A DNA stretch of 64,000 nt from Novosphingobium sp. 32-60-15 (GTDB lineage Bacteria; Pseudomonadota; Alphaproteobacteria; Sphingomonadales; Sphingomonadaceae): positions 1 to 64,000 of the forward strand of contig NZ_NCEN01000019.1 in the NCBI RefSeq assembly GCF_002280675.1, written 5' to 3'. Both the position numbers and the translations under genes were made by a program. The notes beneath the pieces were generated by a model. It did no database searches and was not told the DNA's origin. It saw only the letters and a program-made list of their open reading frames with translations. Shown in pieces: positions 41,927 through 50,589 of the stretch. Within the stretch, counting starts at the first letter, position 1. Every line of letters starts with the position of its first letter.

Positions 41927-42370
41927 CCCTCACCCCTTTAGGGGAGAGGGTTGGGAGAGGGGAATTGCGCGACCCGCGACTTACGGAATTCGCCCGCGAA
42001 AACCGCAAGGCGATGACGGAACCGGAAACGCGAATGGGGCTTGCGTTGCGCGCCAACCGGTTCGAAGGGGTGAAGTTCCGCAGGCAGAAGGTTATCGGCA
42101 AGTTTATCGCCGATTTCGCTGCTAACGAACCACGGATCGTGGTGGAAATCGATGGGCACACCCATGACGTCGATGACCTTCACGATGCCGACCGGACACG
42201 ATATCTGAACGAGCGTGGCTACCATGTGGTCCGCTTCACGAACGGCGATGTTATGACTAATCTAGAGGGCGTGTTGACGATGCTTTCCATTGCTCTGGCA
42301 GAGGCGCGACAGGCCCCTATGCCTGTGTTTCACCCCCCTCTCCCAACCCTCTCCCCTGAAGGGGAGAGGG
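41927..42370. mobile_element. Repeat-bounded DUF559 element inside the trp operon
   Basis: The segment between trpB and trpA is bounded by inverted repeats: 41941-41962 and 42335-42356 are perfect 22-bp reverse complements (GGGGAGAGGGTTGGGAGAGG and so on). Each end also carries a smaller hairpin (CCCTCACCCCTTTAGGGGAGAGGG and CTCCCCTGAAGGGGAGAGGG). The only gene inside is the DUF559 endonuclease-like one. The left repeat supplies a GGAGAGGGG Shine-Dalgarno for that gene and the right repeat codes its last residues. It has no transposase, so any mobility would have to depend on the endonuclease or on host recombination. Confidence 0.65.
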
Positions 42371-42378
42371 CTAAGTGA
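41965..42378 (+). CDS. DUF559 (Vsr-like) endonuclease-fold protein
   Basis: A 137-residue protein from a TTG start behind GGAGAGGGG. The DUF559 core is complete: LRANRFEGVKFRRQKVIGKF, ADFAANEPRIVVEIDGHTH with the acidic E-x-D-G core, YLNERGYHVVRFTNGDVM and NLEGVL. The fold is related to very-short-patch repair endonucleases; the activity of DUF559 is unproven. The C-terminal tail ([15 protein letters not shown]) is encoded by the flanking repeat, and the stop overlaps the trpA GTG (GTGA). No adjacent mismatch-repair or methylase partner is present. Confidence 0.85.
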   Translation: MRDPRLTEFARENRKAMTEPETRMGLALRANRFEGVKFRRQKVIGKFIADFAANEPRIVVEIDGHTHDVDDLHDADRTRYLNERGYHVVRFTNGDVMTNLEGVLTMLSIALAEARQAPMPVFHPPLPTLSPEGERAK

Positions 42379-43175
42379 GCCGCCTCGCCGCAGCTTTCGC
42401 CAAGGGCCGCCCTGCCCTCGTCACGTTCGTCACGGGTGGTGATCCCACGCCCGACGCCACCGCTGCCGTGCTTGATGCACTGGTGGAAGGCGGCGCGGAT
42501 GTGATTGAACTGGGTATGCCGTTTACCGATCCGATGGCTGATGGTCCGGCGATCCAGCTTGCCAACTTGCGCAGCCTTGGCGCGGGCACGACGACGGCAG
42601 CCATCTTTCGCATCGCCACCGAATTTCGCGCACGGCATCCGCAAGTGCCGCTGGTGCTGATGGGATATGCCAACCCCATGACCATTCGCGGGGGTGACTG
42701 GTTTGCGGCGGAATGCGTGAAGGCGGGTGTTGATGGCGTGATCTGCGTGGACATTCCGCCAGAGGAAGACCCCGAGCTTGGCCCGGCATTGCGCGGCGCT
42801 GGTGTTTCGCTGATCCGGCTCGCCACGCCCACGACAGATGCCGCGCGGCTTCCTGCCGTGCTCGATGGTTCGTCGGGCTTCCTCTATTACGTGTCGGTTG
42901 CCGGCATCACCGGCATGCAGCAGGCGGCGCAGACCAGCATTGATGAAGCGGTTGCGCGGATCAAGGCTTCGGCGACTATTCCGGTTGCTGTCGGTTTTGG
43001 CGTACGCACGCCCGAACAGGCCGCAGCCATCGCCAAGGTGGCCGATGGTGTTGTGGTCGGGTCGGCACTGGTTGATCTGGTGGCAAAACATGGTGCAAAT
43101 GCCGCAGGGCCGGTGAAAGAACTCACCGCCGCGCTAGCCGCTGCCGTCCATTCAGCACGCAAGGAAATCGCATGA
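42375..43175 (+). CDS. trpA: Tryptophan synthase alpha chain
   Basis: Splits indole-3-glycerol phosphate to indole. A 266-residue TIM barrel from a GTG start ([20 protein letters not shown]). Catalytic Glu is in [20 protein letters not shown] and Asp in [10 protein letters not shown]; phosphate-binding motifs are [11 protein letters not shown] and VVGSALV. The start overlaps the stop of the inserted DUF559 gene, so it now depends on ribosomes that translate DUF559. Its own stop overlaps accD (ATGA). Confidence 0.96.
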   Translation: MSRLAAAFAKGRPALVTFVTGGDPTPDATAAVLDALVEGGADVIELGMPFTDPMADGPAIQLANLRSLGAGTTTAAIFRIATEFRARHPQVPLVLMGYANPMTIRGGDWFAAECVKAGVDGVICVDIPPEEDPELGPALRGAGVSLIRLATPTTDAARLPAVLDGSSGFLYYVSVAGITGMQQAAQTSIDEAVARIKASATIPVAVGFGVRTPEQAAAIAKVADGVVVGSALVDLVAKHGANAAGPVKELTAALAAAVHSARKEIA

Positions 43176-44020
43176 GCTGGCTTAACAAAGTCCGCAACGC
43201 CCTCCCCTTCACGCCGAAGCGGGACACACCGGACAACCTTTGGATCAAGTGTCCCTCGTGCAGCGAAATGCTGTTCATCAAGGATTACGAGGACAACCTC
43301 TCGGTCTGTCCGCATTGTGACCACCATGGCCGGATCGGTGCTGATGCGCGGTTTGAACAGTTGCTGGACGCAGGCTTTGAATTGCTGCCCGCACCCAAGG
43401 TTAAAGAAGACCCGCTGAAATTCCGCGACAGCAAGAAGTATGTCGACCGGATCAAGGCTGCGCGTGCGGCCAATCCGCACCATGATGCTCTGACCAACGC
43501 GTTTGGCCGGATCGAAGGCCAGAAGGCCGTTGTCGGCGTTCAGGAATTTGCCTTCATGGGTGGATCGATGGGCATGGCGGTGGGCAATGCCTTTGTGGCC
43601 GGATGCGACCGCGCGGTGCGTGAAAAGTGCCCCTATGTTGCCGTTACCGCAGCAGGCGGCGCGCGCATGCAGGAAGGCATTCTCAGCCTGATGCAGATGC
43701 CGCGTTCAACCGTGGCGATTGCCCGCCTGCGCGCTGCTGGCCTGCCCTATATCGTGGTGCTGACCGATCCTACCACTGGGGGCGTTACCGCCAGTTATGC
43801 CATGCTGGGCGATGTGCAGATTGCTGAACCCGGCGCGTTGATCGGCTTTGCCGGACAGCGCGTGATCCAGGACACGATCCGCGAAAAGCTGCCCGAAGGG
43901 TTCCAGCGCGCCGAATATCTCTATGCCCACGGCATGGTCGATATGGTCACGCACCGCCGCGATCTGAAAGCCACGCTGGCGCAAGTGATCGATTATCTGA
44001 CCGCTGCAAAGGCGGCGTAA
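43172..44020 (+). CDS. accD: Acetyl-CoA carboxylase carboxyltransferase subunit beta
   Basis: Transfers carboxyl from biotin to acetyl-CoA in the first step of fatty-acid synthesis, with AccA. A 282-residue protein with the N-terminal four-cysteine zinc ribbon (CPSC at about 28-31, CPHC at about 47-50), then the crotonase-like core: [22 protein letters not shown] and [15 protein letters not shown]. The trpB-trpA-accD-folC order is typical of alphaproteobacteria. It is coupled to trpA by a 4-bp overlap. Confidence 0.97.
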   Translation: MSWLNKVRNALPFTPKRDTPDNLWIKCPSCSEMLFIKDYEDNLSVCPHCDHHGRIGADARFEQLLDAGFELLPAPKVKEDPLKFRDSKKYVDRIKAARAANPHHDALTNAFGRIEGQKAVVGVQEFAFMGGSMGMAVGNAFVAGCDRAVREKCPYVAVTAAGGARMQEGILSLMQMPRSTVAIARLRAAGLPYIVVLTDPTTGGVTASYAMLGDVQIAEPGALIGFAGQRVIQDTIREKLPEGFQRAEYLYAHGMVDMVTHRRDLKATLAQVIDYLTAAKAA

Positions 44021-44068
44021 CAGATTAACCCTCTCCGCCAAGCGGGAGGGGTCGGGGGTGGGCCTTCC

Positions 44069-45376
44069 ATGCGCGACTTCGCAATATCGGATAACGCTGC
44101 CGTTCAGGCCCAGCTTGACCGGTTGGGCGCATTGTCCCTGCCCTCGGGCCGCCTGGGCCTTGATACGGTGCGCGAACTTTGTGCGCGGCTTGGCAATCCG
44201 CAGGACCATATGCCGCCGGTTTTCCATGTGGCGGGCACCAACGGCAAGGGATCAACCTGCACCTACTTGCGCTATATCCTTGAGGCGCAAGGGCTGACGG
44301 TCCATTCCGCGACCAAGCCCCACCTTGTACGCTATAACGAACGCATCCGGATTGCTGGCGCGTTGATTGGGGATGATCTGCTGGCGGCCTTGCTGAAAGA
44401 AGCGCTGGATGCGGGCGCTGATCTTGAACCAAGCTTTTTTGAAGTGACGACGGTTGCCACGTTCATGGCGTTCAGCCGCATTCCGGCAGATGTCTGCGTG
44501 ATCGAGACCGGCCTTGGCGGCAGGCTGGATGCGACCAATGTGATGCCGACAGCGGCCGTTTGCGGCATATCCACGCTGGGTATAGATCACGAAGCCTTCC
44601 TGCTGGCACCCGAAGACGGTGTGCCCGAAGATCCGCTCGCGCGCATCGCGTTCGAGAAGGCCAGCATTGCAAAGCCCGGTGTGCCGCTGGTGACGATGGC
44701 CTATCCTGAACGGGCAGCGGAGTCGGTCAGTGCGACAGCCGCGCAGATCGGTGCGCCGGTGGTGATGCGCGGGCGCGGATGGGATGCGGCGATTGGCGAT
44801 GCAATTGCCTATCGTGATGAACAGGGCGCGCTGACGCTGCCCCTGCCCGCCTTGCCCGGCCAGCATCAGGCCGAGAATGCGGCGCTGGCCGTGGCGATGA
44901 TCCGGCATCAGCGGGCCGTGCCAGTTTCGCCTGAGGCTATGGCGAAGGGCATTGTCGCGGCGCGCTGGCCTGCGCGGTTGCAACGGCTTGGGGCGGGTCC
45001 TGTCACCGCATTGGCGCAAGGGCGGACGGTGTGGCTGGATGGCGGACACAACCCCGATGCAGGCCTTGCCATCGCGCGCCATCTGGAAAGCCAGCCGCCG
45101 GTGCATCTGGTGATGGGCATGCTGGCCAACAAAGACCCTTCGGCGATCCTGAAGCCCTTGGCCGATCGTGCGTTGTCGATCTCGGTCGTGCCAGCGCCGG
45201 GACATGATGCACATAGGCCCGAGGATTTTGCGCCGTTTACCGGGCTTCCGGTGAGCAGTTTTTCCAATGTGCCTGATGCACTGGCCGCGCTCCCGGCAGG
45301 CGGCAACGTGCTGATTGTCGGCTCGCTTTACCTGGCCGGAGAGGTGCTGCGGCTGAACGATGAGATCCCGACCTGA
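44069..45376 (+). CDS. folC: Bifunctional folylpolyglutamate/dihydrofolate synthase
   Basis: Adds glutamate to dihydropteroate and to folates with ATP. A 435-residue Mur-ligase-type protein: P-loop FHVAGTNGKGSTCTYL (about 51-66), SATKPHLVRYNERI, IETGLGGRLDATN, the C-terminal VWLDGGHNPDAG and LVMGMLANKD. The 48-bp gap after accD contains a CCCTCTCC...GGGAGGGG palindrome of the repeat type that also bounds the DUF559 element. Confidence 0.95.
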   Translation: MRDFAISDNAAVQAQLDRLGALSLPSGRLGLDTVRELCARLGNPQDHMPPVFHVAGTNGKGSTCTYLRYILEAQGLTVHSATKPHLVRYNERIRIAGALIGDDLLAALLKEALDAGADLEPSFFEVTTVATFMAFSRIPADVCVIETGLGGRLDATNVMPTAAVCGISTLGIDHEAFLLAPEDGVPEDPLARIAFEKASIAKPGVPLVTMAYPERAAESVSATAAQIGAPVVMRGRGWDAAIGDAIAYRDEQGALTLPLPALPGQHQAENAALAVAMIRHQRAVPVSPEAMAKGIVAARWPARLQRLGAGPVTALAQGRTVWLDGGHNPDAGLAIARHLESQPPVHLVMGMLANKDPSAILKPLADRALSISVVPAPGHDAHRPEDFAPFTGLPVSSFSNVPDALAALPAGGNVLIVGSLYLAGEVLRLNDEIPT

Positions 45377-45377
45377 T

Positions 45378-45443
45378 CCCGTTCGTGTCGAGCGAAGTCG
45401 AGACACTGTGCACGGTGTCTCGACTTCGCTCGACACGAACGGG
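45378..45443. repeat. Perfect 29-bp palindrome between convergent folC and ampG-like gene
   Basis: The left arm 45378-45406 (CCCGTTCGTGTCGAGCGAAG...) is exactly complementary to the right arm 45415-45443, with an 8-nt loop (TGTGCACG). The TGTCGAGCGAAGTCGAGAC core is a repeat I recognise from sphingomonad intergenic regions. Its position between two converging stops suggests it doubles as a bidirectional transcription barrier, though there is no T-tract. Confidence 0.9.
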
Positions 45444-45455
45444 TTTGGGGCAGAG

Positions 45456-46763
45456 CTATTCCTCGCCCGCCGTGCCCATTGCCGCATCGACCAGGCCGCT
45501 GCGGCTCATCCACCAGAACAGCGCGATGCCGGGCAGCGCGAGCAGCGTGGTGAGCACGTAGAAGTTCACATAGCCCAGTGATTCAATCAGGCCGCCTGCC
45601 GTCGTGCCGGTGGCGAAACGCCCGACTACGCTGGCGCTGGCAGAAATCATCGCATATTGCGCGGCGGTGTAGCGCAAATCGCACAGCGCCGAGAAATAGG
45701 CGACCACCACTACGCCGCCATAGCCCGAAGCGATGTTCTCGAACCCGATCGCGCCAGCCATGCCGATGTTCGAATGTCCAGCCGCAGCCAGTGCGGCGAA
45801 CGACAGGTTGGATACTGCCATCAGCACCAGCGCCAGCAAGACCGAGCGCTTCAGGCCCATTTTGGCATAGGCCACACCGCCGATGAACACGCCGATCAGA
45901 TAGGCCCAGAAGCCCACGCCGACGTCCCAGATGGCGATTTCGTCATTGCTGAAGCCGAGGTCATCAAACAGCAGGCGGAAGGTGAGGTTGGCCAGCGTAT
46001 CGCCCACTTTGTGGACGAGGATGAACAGCAGGACGAGCCATGCACCGTTGCGGCGGAAAAACTCGCCAAACGGGCCGATGATTGCGCCGAAAACTTCGCC
46101 CACGCCTTTGCGCGCAATAGGATCACGGTGGCGTTTGGGTTCACCCAGAATGAGCGCCATCGCCATCGCTGGAAGTGCGAAGGCCGCACAGGCCAGATAG
46201 GCCGCGCTCCAGCCATACCGCGCCGACATGACCAGCGCCAAAGCCCCTGCCCCCGCCGAACCGATGCGCCAGCCGTACTGGCTCATGCCTGAACCTGTGC
46301 CGAGTTGGTACGGTTTCAGCGTTTCGATGCGATAGGCATCGATCACGATATCGAAAGTCGCACCTGCAACGCCGACAAGGACGGCAGCCAATACGGTACT
46401 GCTCAAATCTGCCGATGGATCAACAAACGCCAGATTGGCCACGGCGGCCATGACCAACACGCCGGACAGCAACATCCACGAAACGCGCTGCCCCATGCCG
46501 CCGATCAACGGCAGGCGGACCCCATCAACCAGCCAGGCCCAGAACACTTTCAGATTGTAGACCAGAAACGCCAGCGTGAAGGCCGTGACGGTCTTCTTGT
46601 CGATCCCGTCCTGCGCCAATCGCGTGGTCAGCGTTGCGCCGATCATCGCGTAGGGAAAGCCTGACGACATGCCGAGAAAGAATGCAGCGACCGATTCCTT
46701 TTCAAGATATGGCTGCACTGATTGCCACAGGCCGCGTTGTCGGGTCGGGTTTCCTGCGTTCAT
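45456..46763 (-). CDS. ampG: AmpG-like muropeptide transporter (MFS)
   Basis: A 435-residue membrane protein with about 12-14 helices. The N-terminus (EKESVAAFFLGMSSGFPYAM), VYNLKVFWAWLVDGVRLP and the segment QDIVIDAYRIETL-like FDIVIDAYRIE, with SGMSQYGWRIG, match AmpG permeases, which import anhydromuropeptides for cell-wall recycling and affect beta-lactamase induction. No amp or recycling gene adjoins it. It is convergent with folC across the palindrome. Confidence 0.85.
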   Translation of the reverse strand: MNAGNPTRQRGLWQSVQPYLEKESVAAFFLGMSSGFPYAMIGATLTTRLAQDGIDKKTVTAFTLAFLVYNLKVFWAWLVDGVRLPLIGGMGQRVSWMLLSGVLVMAAVANLAFVDPSADLSSTVLAAVLVGVAGATFDIVIDAYRIETLKPYQLGTGSGMSQYGWRIGSAGAGALALVMSARYGWSAAYLACAAFALPAMAMALILGEPKRHRDPIARKGVGEVFGAIIGPFGEFFRRNGAWLVLLFILVHKVGDTLANLTFRLLFDDLGFSNDEIAIWDVGVGFWAYLIGVFIGGVAYAKMGLKRSVLLALVLMAVSNLSFAALAAAGHSNIGMAGAIGFENIASGYGGVVVVAYFSALCDLRYTAAQYAMISASASVVGRFATGTTAGGLIESLGYVNFYVLTTLLALPGIALFWWMSRSGLVDAAMGTAGEE

Positions 46764-46890
46764 CGACGCGCATGCTCCTAAGAATTGCTGGCCGATAGAC
46801 TAACGCCCAAATCGCGCTGCGCCAGAGGTGATGACTTAGACTTGTTGACCTAGGGGTGACGGATTGCGCAATCTCGCGTAAGGGGCGCAC

Positions 46891-47787
46891 ATGACTTTTC
46901 CCCCGAGAAACGGCGGCGACCGCCCCAAGCGGTTCAGCCCCCGTACCACAACGCCTGAAAAAAAGCCGTTCTCCATGCGCAGCGGTGCGCCGCGCACTTC
47001 GCAGCCGGTGGTGGCTGCCAAGCGCGCGCTGGCCGAAGATGGCAGCGAGCGCGAGGGCGACCGCATCGCCAAGCTGCTTGCCCGCGCCGGTATTGCCAGC
47101 CGCCGCGAGGTGGAGCGGATGATCGAGGATGGCCGCGTCAAGATTGGCGATGACGTGGTGACAACGCCCGCCACGTTGCTGACCAGCCTGCGCGGGGTAT
47201 CGGTGGACGGCAAGATGGTGGGGCCGATTGCCGCACCGCGCCTGTTCCGTTTCCACAAGCCGGCGGGCCTGATCACGGCAGAGCGCGATCCCACCGGACG
47301 CCCGACGATTTACACCGCGCTGCGCAACGCCATGCCGGAAAATGCGCCGCGCGTGATGCCGGTGGGCCGTCTGGACGTGAATACCGAAGGGCTGTTGTTG
47401 ATGACCAACGATGGCGAATTGAAGCGCGCGATGGAACTGCCCTCGACCGGCATCCCGCGCACGTATCGCGCCCGCACATTTGGCGACATTTCGCAGACCA
47501 AGCTGGAAGAGCTGATCGAGGGCATCGAAATCGAAGGCGTCCGCTATGGGCCGATCAACGCCAATCTGGAACGCAGTGCGGGCCGCAACAAGTGGATCGA
47601 AATGACCCTGACCGAGGGCAAGAACCGCGAAATCCGCCGCGTGCTGGAGCATCTTGGCCTTGAAGTGTCGCGGCTGTTGCGCACGGCTTATGGTCCATTT
47701 GAATTGGGCGACCTGCAACGCGGCAGCGCGGTGGAAGTGCCGCAAGTCATGGTTGAAGCCTTCCGGAAGACGTTGAAGACCAAATGA
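46891..47787 (+). CDS. rluB: 23S rRNA pseudouridine synthase (RluB/RsuA family)
   Basis: A 298-residue enzyme: a basic, disordered leader (1-45), an S4 RNA-binding domain (DRIAKLLARAGIASRREVER, about 52-71) and the RsuA-family catalytic domain with the Asp in GRLDVNTEGLLLMTNDGEL. C-terminal EGKNREIRRVLEHLGLEVSR and LGDLQRGS are family features. The long leader favours RluB over RsuA. AGGGG precedes the ATG. Its stop overlaps rsmD (ATGA). Confidence 0.9.
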   Translation: MTFPPRNGGDRPKRFSPRTTTPEKKPFSMRSGAPRTSQPVVAAKRALAEDGSEREGDRIAKLLARAGIASRREVERMIEDGRVKIGDDVVTTPATLLTSLRGVSVDGKMVGPIAAPRLFRFHKPAGLITAERDPTGRPTIYTALRNAMPENAPRVMPVGRLDVNTEGLLLMTNDGELKRAMELPSTGIPRTYRARTFGDISQTKLEELIEGIEIEGVRYGPINANLERSAGRNKWIEMTLTEGKNREIRRVLEHLGLEVSRLLRTAYGPFELGDLQRGSAVEVPQVMVEAFRKTLKTK

Positions 47788-48329
47788 GAATTATCGCAGG
47801 TGAATGGCGCGGACGTCCGGTCCGCGCGCCCGAAGGCGACACCACCCGCCCCACCGCTGATCGCACACGCGAAACGCTGTTCTCGATGCTGGCCAGCCGC
47901 CTTGGCAGCTTTGAAGGGCTGGCCGTGGCCGATCTGTTCGCAGGATCGGGCGCGCTCGGTCTTGAAGCGCTGTCACGCGGGGCGGCCACGGCGATGTTCG
48001 TGGAACAGGATGCCGCCGCCGTGCGCGCCATCCGCGCCAACATCGCTGCGCTGCGCTGCGCTCCGCAATGCGATGTGCGCGCATCTTCGGTTCTATCGCT
48101 CGGCCCCACCAAGCAGCCGCTTGATCTGGTCATGCTCGATCCGCCCTATGGCACCGGCGCTGGCGCAGTGGCGATTGAAAAGCTGGCGCGGCTTGGCTGG
48201 ATTGGCGAAGGCACCTGGATCAGCCTTGAGACCGGCCTGAAAGAAGTGCCCGACGTGCGCATTTGCGAGGTTGATGCTGACCGCAAGGTGGGCAAGGCGC
48301 TGATCACGCTGATGCGGATGAAGGGGTAA
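47784..48329 (+). CDS. rsmD: 16S rRNA (guanine-966-N2)-methyltransferase
   Basis: A 181-residue class I methyltransferase. It starts MRIIAGEWRGRPVRAPEGD, has PTADRTRETLFSML, the SAM motif VADLFAGSGALGLEALSRG and the catalytic MLDPPYGTG. It modifies 16S rRNA in the assembling small subunit. It overlaps the pseudouridine synthase by 4 bp, a common pairing of two rRNA modification genes. Confidence 0.94.
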   Translation: MRIIAGEWRGRPVRAPEGDTTRPTADRTRETLFSMLASRLGSFEGLAVADLFAGSGALGLEALSRGAATAMFVEQDAAAVRAIRANIAALRCAPQCDVRASSVLSLGPTKQPLDLVMLDPPYGTGAGAVAIEKLARLGWIGEGTWISLETGLKEVPDVRICEVDADRKVGKALITLMRMKG

Positions 48330-48333
48330 TCAA

Positions 48334-48612
48334 TTGGCTTGGCTAAAGCGATTTTATCGTTTTTTGGCGAAGCCATCACTCAACGGCAGAAACTATCAGA
48401 TTTGCTGCACGCTTTTTAGCAACGATGGAAAGCGTGCAGCCGAAATTCGTGAATTTGACACTGGCGGCACCTACATCCTTGAAAGCGAATGGACGGAAGG
48501 TGGCGTGTTCAAGGCAAGATTTTCAGGCCGCCTCGTTGGTCCGTTTCCCAATCCGGTTGATGCAGAGCACTTCATTATCGGTACGGATTGGTTCAATGGC
48601 ACCGCAGCCTAA
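48334..48612 (+). CDS. Small protein of unknown function
   Basis: A 92-residue frame that opens at a TTG 4 bp after rsmD (AWLKRFYRFLAKPSLNGRNY...). The sequence looks protein-like: RAAEIREFDTGGTYILESEW, then FKARFSGRLVGPF and DAEHFIIGTDW. There is no ATG near the start and no clear Shine-Dalgarno beyond AAGGGG in the rsmD end. It stops 4 bp into the convergent transporter gene. No family recognised; possibly cotranscribed with rluB-rsmD. Confidence 0.6.
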   Translation: MAWLKRFYRFLAKPSLNGRNYQICCTLFSNDGKRAAEIREFDTGGTYILESEWTEGGVFKARFSGRLVGPFPNPVDAEHFIIGTDWFNGTAA

Positions 48613-49868
48613 TCCCGCAACTTCGGCGCGAGATTCACCCCCGCCACCGTCATTGCGCCAGCCAGCGTCAGAAATAGCCCGACATAGGCGGTTCCGCCAG
48701 CCGTAGCTGCCCAAGCTGCGGCAAATGGCGCCAAGGCGCCACCAATGATGCCACCAATATTGAACGCCAGCGAAATGCCCGTGTAGCGCACGGACACCGG
48801 AAACAGCGTCGGCAGCCACGCGCCGAGCGGTCCGTAGGCAAGGCCCATCACGAACAGCGATCCCGCCAGCGTGGCAAACACAATAGGCAGCGACCCTGAA
48901 CCAAGGCCTGTGCCAAAGAACAGTCCGAGCACCGCTGTCAGCGCCGCACCTGTGCCCAACACGCGCTGAACCGACGACTTATCCGCCCAATATCCGGCAA
49001 CCAGAATGCCAAGCGCGAAGAAGGTGTTTGCGCCCAACTGAATGCCAAGAAATTCCTGCTTGGCATAACCAAGTTTGGTTGTGGCAAACGACAACGCAAA
49101 TGTCGTAGCAAGATAGAACACCGCAAAACACGCAACCACGCCCGCAATCCCGGCCAGAACGGCGGGCGTGTGATCGCGCAAAAGGCGCGTGATCGGCACG
49201 TTCGGCGGTGGCGCTTTTTCCAGTTCAGCCTTGAAGGATGGCGTTTCGCCAATTTTCAGCCGCACCCACAGGCCGACACCGACCAGCACCGCGCTGGCCA
49301 GAAACGGCACGCGCCAGCCCCAGCTTGCAAAATCCTCGTCCGAAAGACCAAGGCCCAGCAGCAGGAACAGGCCATTGGCGAAAAAGAAGCCAACCGGTGC
49401 GCCCAGTTGCGGGGCGCTGCCAAAGCGCGCTTCCCAGCCCTTTGGCGCATTTTCCACTGCCAGCAGTGCCGCACCGCCCCATTCCCCGCCAAGGCCGAAG
49501 CCCTGCCCGAAGCGCAAGGTGCACAGCAGCGCAGGCGCGATCCATCCGGCCATCGCATAAGTTGGCAGGAACGCGATCAGCAGGGTGGAGGTGCCCATCA
49601 GCATCAGCGAGGCCACCAGCGTGGATTTGCGCCCGATGCGGTCCCCGAAGTGGCCGAAGACGATGGCGCCAACCGGCCTTGCAAAGAAGGCCAGGCCAAA
49701 GGTCATGAACGCCAGCAAAGTCTGCGCGGTTGCCGACGTCGTGGGAAAGAACAGCGGCCCGATAACCAACGCCGCAGCCGTTGCGTAGATGTAGAAGTCA
49801 TAGAACTCGACAGCCGTCCCGACGAGACTAGCGGTAAGCACGCGGCCATGCTGGCGAATCGGATTCAT
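48609..49868 (-). CDS. MHS-family MFS transporter (metabolite:H+ symporter)
   Basis: A 419-residue, 12-helix transporter from MNPIRQHGRVLTASLVGTAV. The N-terminal EFYDFYIYATAAALVIGPLFFP, the MFS loop motif FGHFGDRIGRKSTLV and FGQGFGLGGEWGGAALL are diagnostic of the metabolite:H+ symporter group (alpha-ketoglutarate, shikimate, citrate or proline/betaine-like substrates). The substrate cannot be assigned. The inner ATG at 49868 is preferred over a 30-residue longer frame. It is convergent with the small unknown gene. Confidence 0.88.
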   Translation of the reverse strand: MNPIRQHGRVLTASLVGTAVEFYDFYIYATAAALVIGPLFFPTTSATAQTLLAFMTFGLAFFARPVGAIVFGHFGDRIGRKSTLVASLMLMGTSTLLIAFLPTYAMAGWIAPALLCTLRFGQGFGLGGEWGGAALLAVENAPKGWEARFGSAPQLGAPVGFFFANGLFLLLGLGLSDEDFASWGWRVPFLASAVLVGVGLWVRLKIGETPSFKAELEKAPPPNVPITRLLRDHTPAVLAGIAGVVACFAVFYLATTFALSFATTKLGYAKQEFLGIQLGANTFFALGILVAGYWADKSSVQRVLGTGAALTAVLGLFFGTGLGSGSLPIVFATLAGSLFVMGLAYGPLGAWLPTLFPVSVRYTGISLAFNIGGIIGGALAPFAAAWAATAGGTAYVGLFLTLAGAMTVAGVNLAPKLRD

Positions 49869-50010
49869 TGACGCGTTTACCCCCACACTGTCGTGGGCGG
49901 CTTCTTTCAGCCTATGCGCGCGATGGTCAAGCAAACCGCGCACGAAGCGGGTGTGCAAAGGACGCCGGTTGCCCGACGCCCTTGCGGTTTTAGCTTTTTA
50001 TTGCAGAAAT

Positions 50011-50589
50011 TTACACACCGCCACGGTTGCGACAGCTATCCGTTACGGTCTTGCTGCACACAGGGTACGTCTTGTTCATGGCCGTTGCTGGCGGCGTTGC
50101 CATTGCGCCGCTTGAAGCAGCCGCGCCGTCCATGCTGGATGACGCCGGGTTTGATGACATTGGCGGCGTTGCGGCCGGATTGGCTGGCATCGGCGCTGCC
50201 GACGCCATGCTCTGGCCGGTGACTTGCCCCACGATTGTTGGCCAAATCTTGGCCCGCTCGTCAGGTGTCATGGCAAAGACTTGCGACTTTTGCTCATCCG
50301 TCAGCGCCCACCAGCCCTTCTGCTGGTCTGCGTCCAGCGTCCAGAAGTATTCCTTGTAATCAGCGGGCCACGCTTGATACTTTGCCTTCTGTTCGGCAGG
50401 CCACGTGTCCATCTGGCTCATTTCTGACGGACCCGGCGTGTAGGCCGTTGCGCCAGCCGTGGTTGGCGCGCTTGTCGCATCCTGATTGCCGGTGGGTGAT
50501 GTTGCATCAGGCATTGTTTGGGCGATCAGCGCAGCCGGTGAAGCGGTCAACGTCAGGGCAAGTGCACTCATCGCAAGAAAACGGCGCAT
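50011..50589 (-). CDS. Secreted low-complexity protein of unknown function
   Basis: A 192-residue exported protein: signal peptide MRRFLAMSALALTLTASPAA ending about LIAQT, a Thr/Ala/Pro-rich linker, a Trp-rich middle (WPAEQKAKYQAWPADYKEYF, WWALTDEQKSQVFAMTPDER), a Met/Ala/Ser/Pro-rich stretch, and a Cys-containing end (YPVCSKTVTDSCRNRGGV). The last motif recurs in sphingomonad exported proteins in my memory. The function is unknown. The 144 bp downstream hold nothing. It is divergent from uvrD. Confidence 0.75.
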   Translation of the reverse strand: MRRFLAMSALALTLTASPAALIAQTMPDATSPTGNQDATSAPTTAGATAYTPGPSEMSQMDTWPAEQKAKYQAWPADYKEYFWTLDADQQKGWWALTDEQKSQVFAMTPDERAKIWPTIVGQVTGQSMASAAPMPANPAATPPMSSNPASSSMDGAAASSGAMATPPATAMNKTYPVCSKTVTDSCRNRGGV

